From positions 1 through 38,393 of the forward strand of contig JAVBPB010000089.1 in NCBI GenBank assembly GCA_031549965.1: a stretch of DNA of 38,393 nt, in the 5' to 3' direction. The notes beneath the pieces were generated by a model that saw nothing but the letters and a program-made list of their open reading frames with translations, had not been told where the DNA came from and did not search any database. Position 1 is the first letter of the stretch; every line of letters begins with the position of its first letter. The stretch is from JAVBPB01 sp031549965 (GTDB taxonomy: Bacteria > Bacillota > Clostridia > Lachnospirales > Lachnospiraceae). Positions 1-8,608 of the stretch are shown here, one piece after another. Both the position numbers and the translations under genes were made by a program.

Positions 1-302
1 CTCTGACTTAGGAAAAACAGCCTGAATTGCTTCTTTAAATCCATTAAGACCATCAACACAAAAGAAAAGGACATCTTGTACACCACGATTTTTTAAATCA
101 TTCAGCATTCCTAACCAGAATTTAGAGGTCTCATTTGCTCCGACAGTAATGCTAAGAATATCTTTATAACCATCCATTGCGACACCTAGCACGATGTATG
201 CAGCCCTGTTTAAAATTCTGCCATCCTCACGTACTTTGTAGTGGATGTATAAATGCGATCTGTATTCGTTCACTGGATAACCCCATTTCCCAAAGGTTGA
301 CT
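1..302 (-). pseudogene. IS256-family (mutator) transposase fragment, cut by window start
   Basis: Reading the minus strand gives a continuous frame containing YKVREDGRILNRAAY, then VAMDGYKDILSI, then GANETSKFWLGMLNDL and FFCVDGLNGFKEAI. These are the core blocks of IS256-type transposases; the D of the VDGLNGF block matches the second catalytic Asp of the DDE triad. Upstream of YKVRE the frame reads KWGYPVNEYRSHLYIH, where intact family members normally carry a block with the first catalytic Asp (FxDAIxxKVR type). That Asp is not seen, so this copy looks damaged at its 5' side. The C-terminal half lies outside the window. The frame runs into unrelated DNA near 300, where the AbiEii-like frame begins on the other strand. 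I read it as an inactive remnant of an insertion element in an accessory patch. Confidence 0.8.
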
Positions 303-309
303 TCCTTTT

Positions 310-1227
310 GTGTCGAGTGGTTCCCCTACCATTCTTGAAGAAGATTTACAGAGAGGTGTCCTCAAGGCTATAAACCAAGTGATAATCGACAGCGGCGGGT
401 TTATCGAGATTTTGGAATACGGCGTCCGTTACAATCGTAATATCCATTTGATTTCGGCTTCGGATACAATCGCAAATAGTACGTTCAATAGAAATTTTAT
501 GTTGGAACGTTTGCTGGAGAGGATTTCGGTTTCAGAATACAAGCATAGCTTTATTTTAAAGGGCGGTATGCTTATCGCAGCAATGGTCGGCATTGATACA
601 CGAACCACAATGGATATGGATGCTACTATTAAAGGACAAACTTTGACAGAAACAGAAATAACAAATATTATGAAAGATATTCTAAGCATTCCATTTGATG
701 ATGATGTGATATTGTCTTTTAGAGATATAGAAGAAATACGTGAGGAGGCTGATTATCCGGGATATCGGGTTTCTATTGAAGCTGTCCTTGATAAGACGAA
801 GCAAGTCCTTAAAGTGGATATAACAACAGGAGATTTTGTTACACCACGTGAAGTGGAGTACAAATTCCGGCTTATGTTTGAAGATAGAGCCATCAGCATT
901 ATGGCTTATAACCTTGAAACGGTACTGGCCGAAAAATTTGAAACAGTCATAACAAGGGGTCTGACAAATACAAGGATGAGAGATTTTTACGATATTTACA
1001 TTTTGACATCAACCCAGGTATAAGACAATATTTCATAATGCACTTAAAAAAACAGCCACAAAACGAGGCACCTTAGAACAGCTTGCGAATCAAATGAATG
1101 TCATACAGACAATTGCCACCAACGATATCATGTTAAATCAATGGCTACGCTATCAAAAAAATATAGTTATGCTGTGGAAATTAGCTGGAAAATGGCTATG
1201 GGAGCTTTGAGTAACTTGGCAATTTAA
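310..1227 (+). pseudogene. AbiEii/AbiGii-type nucleotidyltransferase toxin, frameshifted; chimeric 5' end
   Basis: From about 430 the frame encodes the AbiEii-like nucleotidyltransferase family (toxin half of type IV abortive-infection pairs): FMLERLLERISVSEYKHSF, ILKGGMLIAAMVGIDTR, TMDMDATIKG, YPGYRVSIEAVLDKTKQ, LKVDITTGD and AYNLETVLAEKFETVITRG, ending RMRDFYDIYIL. The frame stops at 1023. Homologous sequence continues in another frame (FHNALKKTATKRGTLEQL, then WLRYQK), and a second shift in a run of seven A near 1160 moves the end (SYAVEISWKMAMGALSNLAI) into a third frame, stopping at 1227. So the gene is broken at least twice. The first 30 or so residues (TILEEDLQRGVLKAINQVI) resemble the C-terminal region of large serine recombinases rather than AbiEii, suggesting a deletion junction. 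GTG at 310 has no Shine-Dalgarno sequence. No partner antitoxin gene is seen. Confidence 0.75.
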
Positions 1228-1243
1228 AAAGGAGAGAAATAAT

Positions 1244-2335
1244 TTGAGATATTCAAAAAGAGAATTGAAAGGTCTACCAGTACCTGAAGAAATTATAATA
1301 AAAAGTCTAGCTGACTATATCGAATTGTTTAAATCTAAAAGATTTGCTGGATACATATTTCGAGGAGAGCCTACAAACTATCACAGCACTATTTCATCAG
1401 CACTTAGGGGTGAAAAAGAGTATCCTTTTATACAGATGAAAAATGAATTCAAGCGTGAAGTCTTTCATCAGCTATCATCAAATGAACGCGATGATTTTTT
1501 GGCTTTCGCCCAACACCATGGAATACCAACAAACTTAATTGATTTTACACGTTCGCCCTTGGTAGCATTATATTTTGCTTGTCAAGCTTTTTCAAGCGAA
1601 GATACTCGTTTTGATTCTGAAAGAGGTTTTGTGTATCTGCTAAAAGATGAATTGATTGATATTACGTCCATTCTTTCTAAAAATGAAGATGAAAATTTAT
1701 TGGCACTTTTTATTGATAATGCCAATAATATCGTTTTTGATCTATATGAACGTTTTGTAGAATTTGAAAAGAGTCGCCCTGAAACATTCTATCATTATTT
1801 CAAAATGTTAGCAGATGATTGGCAATATTACTTTGTGGATATGCAACCAAGAACACCTAAAAAATCTAAATTCCCCACATATAGCGATAACGCCTATAAA
1901 CATATGCTTGAATATTCGTATTTAAGCAATAATAAAGATATACTTACCTCAATAGAAACTAGATATGGAAAAGTCGAGTTGGCTGTACTGGAGTATACAC
2001 TATTTCTTCGAGCATTCTTAAAACAAATACTTGAGTATGGTGAAACGGTATGGCAGATAAATTGTATTCCGAACTTTATTTATACTCCAATTCTGTCGTT
2101 CGAACGAGGGCGTAATCAAAAGGGTTTATTTATATATCAGGCATATCTATCGTTTGACGAGCAAGTTTACGATGCACACGTACTATCACAACAAAGAGTG
2201 TGGCCTGAAATTATTCTTGTAATCAAGAATAAACAAACGATCTTAGAAGAATTGGATTTAATGGATGTAAATGAAAAATTTATATATGGCGATTTTGATA
2301 GCGTTGCTAAGTACATTAAGAAAAAGTATTGTTAA
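1244..2335 (+). CDS. FRG-domain protein, 363 aa
   Basis: The start is TTG at 1244, chosen because AAGGAGAG lies 8 nt upstream at 1229-1236 and the conserved N-terminal region follows. The FRG domain spans roughly residues 30-120: the signature F-R-G-E appears in AGYIFRGEPTNYHS, followed by SALRGEKEYPF and the block FLAFAQHHGIPTNLIDFTRS, then PLVALYFACQAF. This Q-H-H-G-x-P-T-x-L-I-D pattern is typical of the family. The remainder (about 130-363) contains no domain I recognise; KYIKKKYC ends the protein. There is no signal peptide or membrane segment. FRG proteins have no settled biochemical activity and often sit in defence or mobile islands; here it directly follows a broken AbiEii gene. It is the only intact gene in the first 3 kb. 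Confidence 0.75.
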   Translation: MRYSKRELKGLPVPEEIIIKSLADYIELFKSKRFAGYIFRGEPTNYHSTISSALRGEKEYPFIQMKNEFKREVFHQLSSNERDDFLAFAQHHGIPTNLIDFTRSPLVALYFACQAFSSEDTRFDSERGFVYLLKDELIDITSILSKNEDENLLALFIDNANNIVFDLYERFVEFEKSRPETFYHYFKMLADDWQYYFVDMQPRTPKKSKFPTYSDNAYKHMLEYSYLSNNKDILTSIETRYGKVELAVLEYTLFLRAFLKQILEYGETVWQINCIPNFIYTPILSFERGRNQKGLFIYQAYLSFDEQVYDAHVLSQQRVWPEIILVIKNKQTILEELDLMDVNEKFIYGDFDSVAKYIKKKYC

Positions 2336-2413
2336 AGACTTTTGCAGAGGTTATGTTTACATATCAGCAATTGAACAAGAAATTACGTGTTAATATAGCA
2401 AAGGAGGAACTAA

Positions 2414-2639
2414 ATGAATCGGCACGAATGTACACCTTCTATAATCACTCCCGAAATTGAAAAATTAGCATTGCAAATAATTCAAGATCCTCAACTCAAA
2501 TTTATTGATGTGAAACCAAGACAATTCAGTAAAATGAATGAGTGTTTTCACAATGTAGATTATGTGGTGCGCCGAATGCGGTGGTAAACGAATTTTATGT
2601 AGAGCTATTTGGCAATGGGCTACCAAGCGAAAAATTATG
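2414..2639 (+). pseudogene. Small accessory protein gene, frameshifted
   Basis: An excellent AAAGGAGGAAC precedes ATG 2414. The frame encodes 57 residues (ITPEIEKLALQIIQDPQ, KPRQFSKMNECFHNV) and stops at 2587. One base off, the reading continues from 2568 with AECGGKRILCRAIWQWAT. The combined pattern (ECFHNVDYVV, then GGKRIxxRAIWQW) resembles a family of uncharacterised plasmid/phage-associated proteins in which the two parts are contiguous, so I infer a +1 frameshift near 2567. After about 2640 similarity is lost and a different gene scrap begins. I cannot assign a function. Confidence 0.5.
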
Positions 2640-2690
2640 TTCTTTCTACCATCTTTCCTATACCAATTTAAAAGTTGCCACAGATAGTAG

Positions 2691-2791
2691 ACTTTGGTGT
2701 AGAACCGGATATTTTTGTTGAGGAAAATATTAAAGATGGTCATGACGCTATTATGGAAAAAGCTTTGGAGTATATTCAAAGCTTAAAATAA
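2691..2791 (+). pseudogene. C-terminal scrap of an S41-family (tail-specific) peptidase
   Basis: The frame from 2691 reads DFGVEPDIFVEENIKDGHDA. After a one-base shift in an A run near 2758 it continues ALEYIQSLK and a stop at 2789-2791. GVEPDI followed by a KALEYI end is characteristic of the last ~30 residues of S41 peptidases, where the G-V-x-P-D segment follows the PDZ/catalytic core. Nothing of the catalytic Ser/Lys region is present, so this is a fragment brought in by recombination rather than a gene. Confidence 0.5.
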
Positions 2792-2912
2792 TAAAGTTAA
2801 TATCTTAATTTTCCCAGCTCAAATATGCAAACAAAATCTTAAAAAACGAGACTTAGGACTTTTTCAGTGACCTCAGGACTTCATTCATGGTTTTATTTAG
2901 ATAATATTTGTT

Positions 2913-3006
2913 TATTCTGCTGGCAATTTAATTAATTGATGATATTCCACAAACAGAGCCATAAGCCTTGTAAGTAATTGCTTAAATCCATATCCAGTAT
3001 ATCATC
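2913..3006 (-). pseudogene. Possible short coding remnant
   Basis: In the gene-free stretch 2792-3048 the minus strand holds an open stretch reading YTGYGFKQLLTRLMALFVE then YHQLIKLPAE and a stop at 2913-2915. Its composition looks protein-coding, but there is no start codon or Shine-Dalgarno sequence and I do not recognise the family. It may be the end of a lost accessory gene. Nothing else is evident in 2792-3048. Confidence 0.25.
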
Positions 3007-3048
3007 ACAGACCACCATCAACAGTTAATATTTTCAATAAATAATGTA

Positions 3049-3084
3049 AAAAATAAATGCCTATTTCATTTGGCATTTATTTTT
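3049..3084. terminator. Hairpin terminator overlapping the end of the small membrane protein gene
   Basis: AATAAATGCC (3052-3061) pairs perfectly with GGCATTTATT (3072-3081) around a 10-nt loop, with T-rich DNA to the right and A-rich DNA to the left, so it can act on both strands. The TGA stop of the minus-strand gene (3066-3068) lies in the loop, and the last codons form one arm. Confidence 0.7.
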
Positions 3085-3278
3085 TTATCTGAATATTTCG
3101 AATAGAAATACATTGCCCACAAAAAATAAGTAGATATTACCTGATGAGCTAAATATTCGTCATATTCTTTTGAAAAAAGATAAATAAAAGCTTGAATAAG
3201 TAAAAGAAGACTTGCAATTATTGATACTACCAATAATATTTTTGTCCCTTTGTGTACTATTTTTTCTTTTAAATTCAT
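3066..3278 (-). CDS. Small two-helix membrane protein, 70 aa, function unknown
   Basis: ATG at 3278 is preceded by GAAGGAG at good spacing. The protein has a short basic N-terminus (MNLKEKIVHKGTK), a first hydrophobic segment (about 14-34, ILLVVSIIASLLLLIQAFIY), a short polar turn (FSKEYDEYLAHQ) and a second hydrophobic segment (about 46-60, VISTYFLWAMYFYS), ending in a lysine-rich tail. It should be an integral membrane protein with both ends probably cytoplasmic. No family is recognised. It is a single gene with its own terminator at the 3' end, divergent from sbcD. Confidence 0.65.
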   Translation of the reverse strand: MNLKEKIVHKGTKILLVVSIIASLLLLIQAFIYLFSKEYDEYLAHQVISTYFLWAMYFYSKYSDKKINAK

Positions 3279-3495
3279 ATGCTATACTCCTTCAAAAATA
3301 TAATTGACATTGATAATCTATAGAACGTACTTATGTTTCAACGCATATATCGAAAGTCAAATACCTTCTATTTTTGTTTTGACTTCTTGTATACAGACTC
3401 ATTTTATATTATGATTTTATATAAGTCAATATGTATGTGATATGTGGTAGGTAAATGAGGATATGTGGTAACCCCCAATATAAGTAATTAAAAAC

Positions 3496-3525
3496 TTTAC
3501 TAAAAAATAACTATTATGATATAAT
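3496..3525 (+). promoter_or_regulatory. Candidate promoter of sbcDC
   Basis: TTTACT (3496-3501) and TATAAT (3520-3525) are separated by 18 bp, about 60 bp upstream of the sbcD start. The rest of 3279-3586 is AT-rich with no other clear signal. Confidence 0.5.
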
Positions 3526-3586
3526 AAAAATCATAAATTCAATAACACTCGAAATCCAAGCAACTATAAAAACAATGGAGATAATC

Positions 3587-4792
3587 ATGAAAATTCTACA
3601 TACAGCAGATCTACATATAGGCAAAATACTAAATGAAGTAAATCTTTTAGAAGATCAAAGATACATACTAAAAGAAATAGAAAATATTGCAGTAAAAGAA
3701 AATATTGAAGCAATCATAGTATCCGGAGATATTTACGACCGAGCAATCCCTCCTGCCGAAGCAGTAGTCGTTTTAGATGAATGGCTTGTAAGTGTTACTC
3801 AAAAAGGAATAAAGGTATTAATGATAAGCGGAAATCATGACTCTAGTGAAAGGCTAAACTTTGTCAGTAACATCTTAAAATACAATGGTTTATTTATATC
3901 AACAAATCTAAAATTTAGAAAGATCAACGAAGAAATCAATAAATACCAAACTGAAATAGAAAAAATAGAACTTAATAATATGGTAAATATTTATCTCCTT
4001 CCATTTATAAAACCTCAAATAGTAAAACATTATTTTCCACAAAAGAACATATTAACATTCAACGATGCCATAAGAACAGTTTTAGAAAATTTATATCTTG
4101 ATAAAAATAAAGTAAATATATTAGTTAACCATAATTTTGTCATAGGCAAAATAAACGGAGAAGAAATAGTAATTGAGCAATCAGATTCAGAAAACAAAAT
4201 CTCTATTGGAGGAATTGACAGTGTGGATATATCCTTATTTGAAGATTTCGATTATGTTGCCCTTGGTCATATTCACAGATCTCAAAAAGCAGGTAAGGAT
4301 AATATAAGATACTCAGGGTCTCCAATTAAATATTCATTTTCCGAGGCAAATCATAAAAAATCTGTTAGTATAATAGAAATCTGTGACAAAAACAGCAATA
4401 AAAAATCTATTGAGATCAAAGAGGTAGAATTAAAACCCCTTAGAGACTTAAGGATCATTACAGGGGAACTGGGCAAAATCCTTAATGGAGAAATTTTAGA
4501 TGAAAAAAGTAAAGATGATTATATATGTGCTGAGTTAACTGATGAAATGGATTTAATTGAGCCTATGGCTAAAATTAGAACCATTTATCCTAATACAATG
4601 CAGATTATTATTAAAAAGGAATTTAGGGATAACTATAATGAAACTTTTGAAGTTGCAGAAAAATTCAGCAAAAAATCTACATTGGAATTATTTGAGGATT
4701 TTTATTTTCAAATGACAGGTAAAGAATTAAATGATAAACAAAAGGATGTTATTAATGAAATATCCCAAAATAATGGAGGGGAATTTAATTGA
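3587..4792 (+). CDS. sbcD: Exonuclease subunit SbcD (Mre11-like nuclease), 401 aa
   Basis: SbcD is the Mn-dependent nuclease of the SbcCD complex, which cleaves hairpins and processes blocked DNA ends. Metallophosphoesterase motifs are in order: HTADLHIGK (D8, H10), SGDIYDR (D48), SGNHDSS (N83, H84), LVNHNFV near 185, and LGHIHRSQ near 230; a capping domain follows. I chose ATG 3587 over the in-frame ATG at 3575 because GGAG at 3577-3580 lies 6 nt before 3587 and the family begins MKILHTADxHIG. The stop overlaps the sbcC TTG start by 4 bases (TTGA), so the two are translationally coupled. The length is normal for the family. Confidence 0.95.
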   Translation: MKILHTADLHIGKILNEVNLLEDQRYILKEIENIAVKENIEAIIVSGDIYDRAIPPAEAVVVLDEWLVSVTQKGIKVLMISGNHDSSERLNFVSNILKYNGLFISTNLKFRKINEEINKYQTEIEKIELNNMVNIYLLPFIKPQIVKHYFPQKNILTFNDAIRTVLENLYLDKNKVNILVNHNFVIGKINGEEIVIEQSDSENKISIGGIDSVDISLFEDFDYVALGHIHRSQKAGKDNIRYSGSPIKYSFSEANHKKSVSIIEICDKNSNKKSIEIKEVELKPLRDLRIITGELGKILNGEILDEKSKDDYICAELTDEMDLIEPMAKIRTIYPNTMQIIIKKEFRDNYNETFEVAEKFSKKSTLELFEDFYFQMTGKELNDKQKDVINEISQNNGGEFN

Positions 4793-7700
4793 GACCACAA
4801 AATTTAATAATTAGCGGATGGGGCCCATATAAGGAAGAAGTTTATATAGATTTTAGTGAAATAGGCAAGGATAACGTGTTTTTAATTACCGGACCAACTG
4901 GTTCGGGAAAAACTACTATTTTTGATGCAATATCTTTTGCACTTTATGGTATGGTAAGTGGGGAAAACAGGGGAAAGGACAGGCTTAGAAGTGATTATGC
5001 AAAGGCTGAGACTGAAACTTATGTAAAGCTTACATTCACCCATATGGGACAAACCTTTATTGTAAGAAGAAATCCAAAATATTTGCGACCTAAGAAAAGC
5101 GGTGCAGGAGAAACCTTACAAGAAGAAGATGCTATACTTTATATTGGAGATAATGCTCCCATTGTTGGAAAGAGAGAGGTTAATCCAAAAATTCGGGAGA
5201 TACTTGGAATTACATATGAGCAATTTAAGCAAATAACCATGATTGCCCAAGGAGAATTTATAAAATTGATTTATGCTAATGCAGAAGAGAAAGTAAATAT
5301 ATTTAGAAATATATTTAACACAAGTATATATAGGAATTTGGAAAAAACTTTAAAACATATGTCAATATCCTTACAAAAATCAAGGGAAGAGAAAAAACAT
5401 AAAATATTAGAAAATATTACATATATTAAAGCAGGCGAAAATACAGAGCTAAGTGAGATTATAAAAGACAAAAATATTAATTTTGAAAGGCTAATGCTTC
5501 TTTTAAGTGAAAAAATAGAAGGGGATAGACGACTTGAAAAGGAATTAATAGAAGGTATAGCTTTGAATGATAAAAAAATAACAAGTCTTATATCAGACAA
5601 AGAAAGAGCAGTAACAAATAATGACTTAATTGGGGAATATAACAGCTCTTGTATTCGTATTGAAGAATTAGAAAATCTTAAAGATGAAATTGAATTTAAA
5701 AAGGAAAATTTGGAAAAAGGAAAATCAGCAAAAGAAGTCTCTATTTTTGAAAACTCTTACTTAGATTTAAATAGTCAGTACGAAAATGAACTAAATAATC
5801 AAAAGATTACGGAAGAAAGTATAGAAAAAGCAGAAGAGGAATTTGTTAATTTGTCTGAAGATTATAATAATAAAAACGTTATTGAACAAAGAAGAACTGA
5901 ATTAAACATACAGATAGATAAGTTAAACACCATATATCTGCCTGGTTTTGTAAGTCTTGAAGAAATTCTAAAAAATGAAAAAGAATTAATTCTAAAAAAT
6001 AAAAAGGATGAGGAAGTACATAATAAACTTTTAATAAAATTAAATAATATAAAAGATAAAAATGAAGAGTTAAATTTAAAATTTATAAATTATTATGATA
6101 TTGATGAAAAACTTCATAAAAATGAAATTGCACAAATAGAGCAACTAAAAATTTTTAATGATATTAAGGAAATTATAAATGACATAGAAAATTTTTATAA
6201 AAATGAGGAGATTTTAAAGGGATATAAAGAAAGTTACATAATAAAATTTAGTGATTTTGAAAATAAGAGAAATCAATATGAACAATTGGATAAATTATAT
6301 AAAATGGCACAGGCAGGTATACTTGCAAGTGATTTGGTTGAAAATCATCCTTGTCCGGTATGCGGTTCTACAAATCATCCAAATTTAGCTAAATTATCAA
6401 AAGAAGTACCAACCTTTGAAGAGGTAGAAAAGCTAAAAGAAATAGTAGAAGATTCAGATAAAATTGCAAATGATGAAAAAATATTGGTACAAAGCCAAAT
6501 AAGATATAATGAAGGAATATTTGAAAACATTATTAATAAAATAAGTAAATTTGATAATCTTATAATACCATCTCATATTAATGAAGAAATAGAAAAAACT
6601 TTGATGGAAAGATTAAACAATTCTTCAAATGTTTTAGATATATTAAAAAAAGAAGAAACTGTTTTAAATAAGAATTTAAAAGAGAAGAAAACAATATTAA
6701 TTAAAATAGAGGAAAACAATTTGCAATTAGAAGAAATTGGAAAAGAAAAAGAATTAGTTGATGGAAATATTAATCTTTCTACGGATGAATTAAGAAAACT
6801 TGAAACTTCCAAAAAAATGATTAAAGATACCATACCTGATGAATATACAAGTGTGTCACAAATAAAAAACAATATAAAGTTGTATACAAAAGAATTTAAA
6901 GAATTATCAGCTAAAATAAAAAAACTGGAAAATGATTACAATAAAATAAAAATTAAGATTGTCAGCGAAAAAGAAAGACTAAAAGACACTAAAAAAAGAA
7001 TACTAACTATAGAAAAAAATGTAAAAACATCTAAAAATCAATATGAAAAAGTAATAATAAAATATGGATTTGAATCGGAACAAGATTATAAAAAATATAT
7101 TTTTGACGATAAGCAGCTAAAAAAATTGAATCAGGAAGTTATAAAATATAATGAAAATCTAAAGTCTGAAAAGGACAGACTTGCCATTTTGCTTAAGAAA
7201 ACAAAAAACTTAGTTTTAACGGATATAAGCATTTTAGATGAAAAGATAAAAGAAGAACGAAACTTTAAAATAAAAACGGATAACGAACTTAAAAGAATTA
7301 ATAATAATATTAAATTTAACAATCAAAGCTATAAAGCTATAAAAGATAAATTTGAGGAAATACTGGCAATTGAATCGGAATATGGTATCATTAACGATCT
7401 ATCAAGAATCGCCAATGGTGAAGGTAAGGATTTTCCGATGGATTTTGAGATTTATGTACTTGCTGTTTATTTTGATGAAATTATAAGGGCAGCAAATATA
7501 AGATTTTTAAAGATGACAAATAATAGATTTAGTTTGAAAAGAGCAAATGATAAATTAGATGGAAGAAAAAAATCCGGACTTGATTTAGAGGTAATTGATG
7601 TTAACACCGGAGGAATGAACCCTCGTTCTGTGAAAACTCTATCTGGTGGAGAAAGTTTTATGGCTGCATTATCATTAGCCCTTGGGGTATCTGATGTTAT

Positions 7701-7926
7701 TCAAAGCTATGCCGGCGGAATTGCAATAGAAGCTTTATTTATAGATGAAGGATTTGGAAGCCTAGACGTAGAAGCTCTTGATAGTGCAATTAACACTTTA
7801 TTAGAGCTTTCAGACCATGGAAACAGGATGATAGGTATAATTTCACATGTGGAAGAACTAAAAGAAAGGATTGACAAACAGATAATAGTAATGCATGATA
7901 AGACTGGAAGCTATATAAAATATTGA
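4789..7926 (+). CDS. sbcC: Exonuclease subunit SbcC (Rad50-like ATPase), 1045 aa
   Basis: This is the SMC-like ATPase partner of SbcD. Walker A is GPTGSGKT (35-42), with the Q-loop region QFKQITMIAQGEF. Long charged coiled coils run from about 180 to 880 and are interrupted near 520 by the zinc hook CPVCG, which dimerises two molecules. The ABC signature LSGGESFMAALSLALG and Walker B LFIDEGFGSLD are near the C-terminus. The start is TTG 4789, preceded by GGAGGGG; the N-terminus (RPQNLIISGWGPY) matches the family. It overlaps sbcD by 4 bases. The coiled-coil part is very rich in Asn/Lys/Glu, as expected for an AT-rich genome. Together with sbcD it forms a complete two-gene operon. Confidence 0.95.
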   Translation: MRPQNLIISGWGPYKEEVYIDFSEIGKDNVFLITGPTGSGKTTIFDAISFALYGMVSGENRGKDRLRSDYAKAETETYVKLTFTHMGQTFIVRRNPKYLRPKKSGAGETLQEEDAILYIGDNAPIVGKREVNPKIREILGITYEQFKQITMIAQGEFIKLIYANAEEKVNIFRNIFNTSIYRNLEKTLKHMSISLQKSREEKKHKILENITYIKAGENTELSEIIKDKNINFERLMLLLSEKIEGDRRLEKELIEGIALNDKKITSLISDKERAVTNNDLIGEYNSSCIRIEELENLKDEIEFKKENLEKGKSAKEVSIFENSYLDLNSQYENELNNQKITEESIEKAEEEFVNLSEDYNNKNVIEQRRTELNIQIDKLNTIYLPGFVSLEEILKNEKELILKNKKDEEVHNKLLIKLNNIKDKNEELNLKFINYYDIDEKLHKNEIAQIEQLKIFNDIKEIINDIENFYKNEEILKGYKESYIIKFSDFENKRNQYEQLDKLYKMAQAGILASDLVENHPCPVCGSTNHPNLAKLSKEVPTFEEVEKLKEIVEDSDKIANDEKILVQSQIRYNEGIFENIINKISKFDNLIIPSHINEEIEKTLMERLNNSSNVLDILKKEETVLNKNLKEKKTILIKIEENNLQLEEIGKEKELVDGNINLSTDELRKLETSKKMIKDTIPDEYTSVSQIKNNIKLYTKEFKELSAKIKKLENDYNKIKIKIVSEKERLKDTKKRILTIEKNVKTSKNQYEKVIIKYGFESEQDYKKYIFDDKQLKKLNQEVIKYNENLKSEKDRLAILLKKTKNLVLTDISILDEKIKEERNFKIKTDNELKRINNNIKFNNQSYKAIKDKFEEILAIESEYGIINDLSRIANGEGKDFPMDFEIYVLAVYFDEIIRAANIRFLKMTNNRFSLKRANDKLDGRKKSGLDLEVIDVNTGGMNPRSVKTLSGGESFMAALSLALGVSDVIQSYAGGIAIEALFIDEGFGSLDVEALDSAINTLLELSDHGNRMIGIISHVEELKERIDKQIIVMHDKTGSYIKY

Positions 7927-7934
7927 AAAATGTC

Positions 7935-7965
7935 AAAATAATTAATTAAAAAAAAATTATTTTTA
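7935..7965 (+). terminator. Weak AT-only hairpin after sbcC
   Basis: AAAATAATT and AATTATTTT arms around an A-rich loop are followed by T residues. It is stable only as an AU stem and is a weak terminator candidate between sbcC and the rsmD promoter. Confidence 0.3.
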
Positions 7966-7994
7966 TTGAGCATATGAAAAATTAGTGCTATAAT
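7966..7994 (+). promoter_or_regulatory. Promoter of rsmD-coaD operon
   Basis: TTGAGC (7966-7971), a 17-bp spacer, and TATAAT (7989-7994), 40 bp upstream of the rsmD start. Confidence 0.75.
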
Positions 7995-8033
7995 ATACAG
8001 CGTTAGTTATAATTTGGATTTAAGGATGATGAT

Positions 8034-8600
8034 ATGAGAGTTATTTCAGGAAAAGCTAAAAGCATAAATCTAGTTACTCCACAGGGAATGGATACAAGGC
8101 CAACCACTGACAGAGTAAAGGAAACGCTTTTTAATATATTAGCACCTGATATTTACAGTTGTAATTTCCTTGATTTATTTTGCGGAAGTGGTGCAATTGG
8201 AATAGAGGCACTTAGCAGAGGGGCTAAATCAACTGTATTTATTGAAAATGATAAGAAATCAATTGAGTGTGTTAAACAAAATTTAACAAAGACTAAGCTA
8301 ATGGATAATGCAAGAATAATGCCTATGGATGTATTTAATGCATTAGCAACGTTAGAAAGTGGTAAAGATAAATTTGATATAATATTTATGGATCCTCCGT
8401 ATAATCAAATGTTAGAAGAAAAGGTTCTTAAGTTTTTATCAAATTCCAAAATAATTAGTAATGAAACATTAATTATTACGGAAGCTTCAAGGGAAACCAG
8501 ATTTGATTATTTAGAGGAGTTAAACTTTGAAATAGTAAAATTGAAAGAATATAAAAACAATAAACACGTATTTATAACCATCAGAAGTGGTGTTTTTTAG
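8034..8600 (+). CDS. rsmD: 16S rRNA (guanine966-N2)-methyltransferase RsmD, 188 aa
   Basis: A SAM-dependent methyltransferase that modifies G966 of 16S rRNA in the assembled 30S subunit. It begins MRVISGKAKS, the typical family start, followed by TRPTTDRVKETLFNIL. The SAM-binding loop is DLFCGSGAIGIEAL (47-60), with an acidic residue in FIENDKKS. The catalytic N-methyltransferase motif DPPY is at 120-123 (IIFMDPPYN). The ATG at 8034 is preceded by AAGGATG. The stop lies 8 bases before coaD, the pairing usual in Firmicutes. Confidence 0.93.
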   Translation: MRVISGKAKSINLVTPQGMDTRPTTDRVKETLFNILAPDIYSCNFLDLFCGSGAIGIEALSRGAKSTVFIENDKKSIECVKQNLTKTKLMDNARIMPMDVFNALATLESGKDKFDIIFMDPPYNQMLEEKVLKFLSNSKIISNETLIITEASRETRFDYLEELNFEIVKLKEYKNNKHVFITIRSGVF

Positions 8601-8608
8601 GAGGAAGT

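Noticed and set aside
2465..2779. 104-aa minus-strand frame
   Set aside because: It runs antisense to plus-strand gene scraps that make family sense (WQWA block, S41 tail), has no Shine-Dalgarno and no familiar motif.
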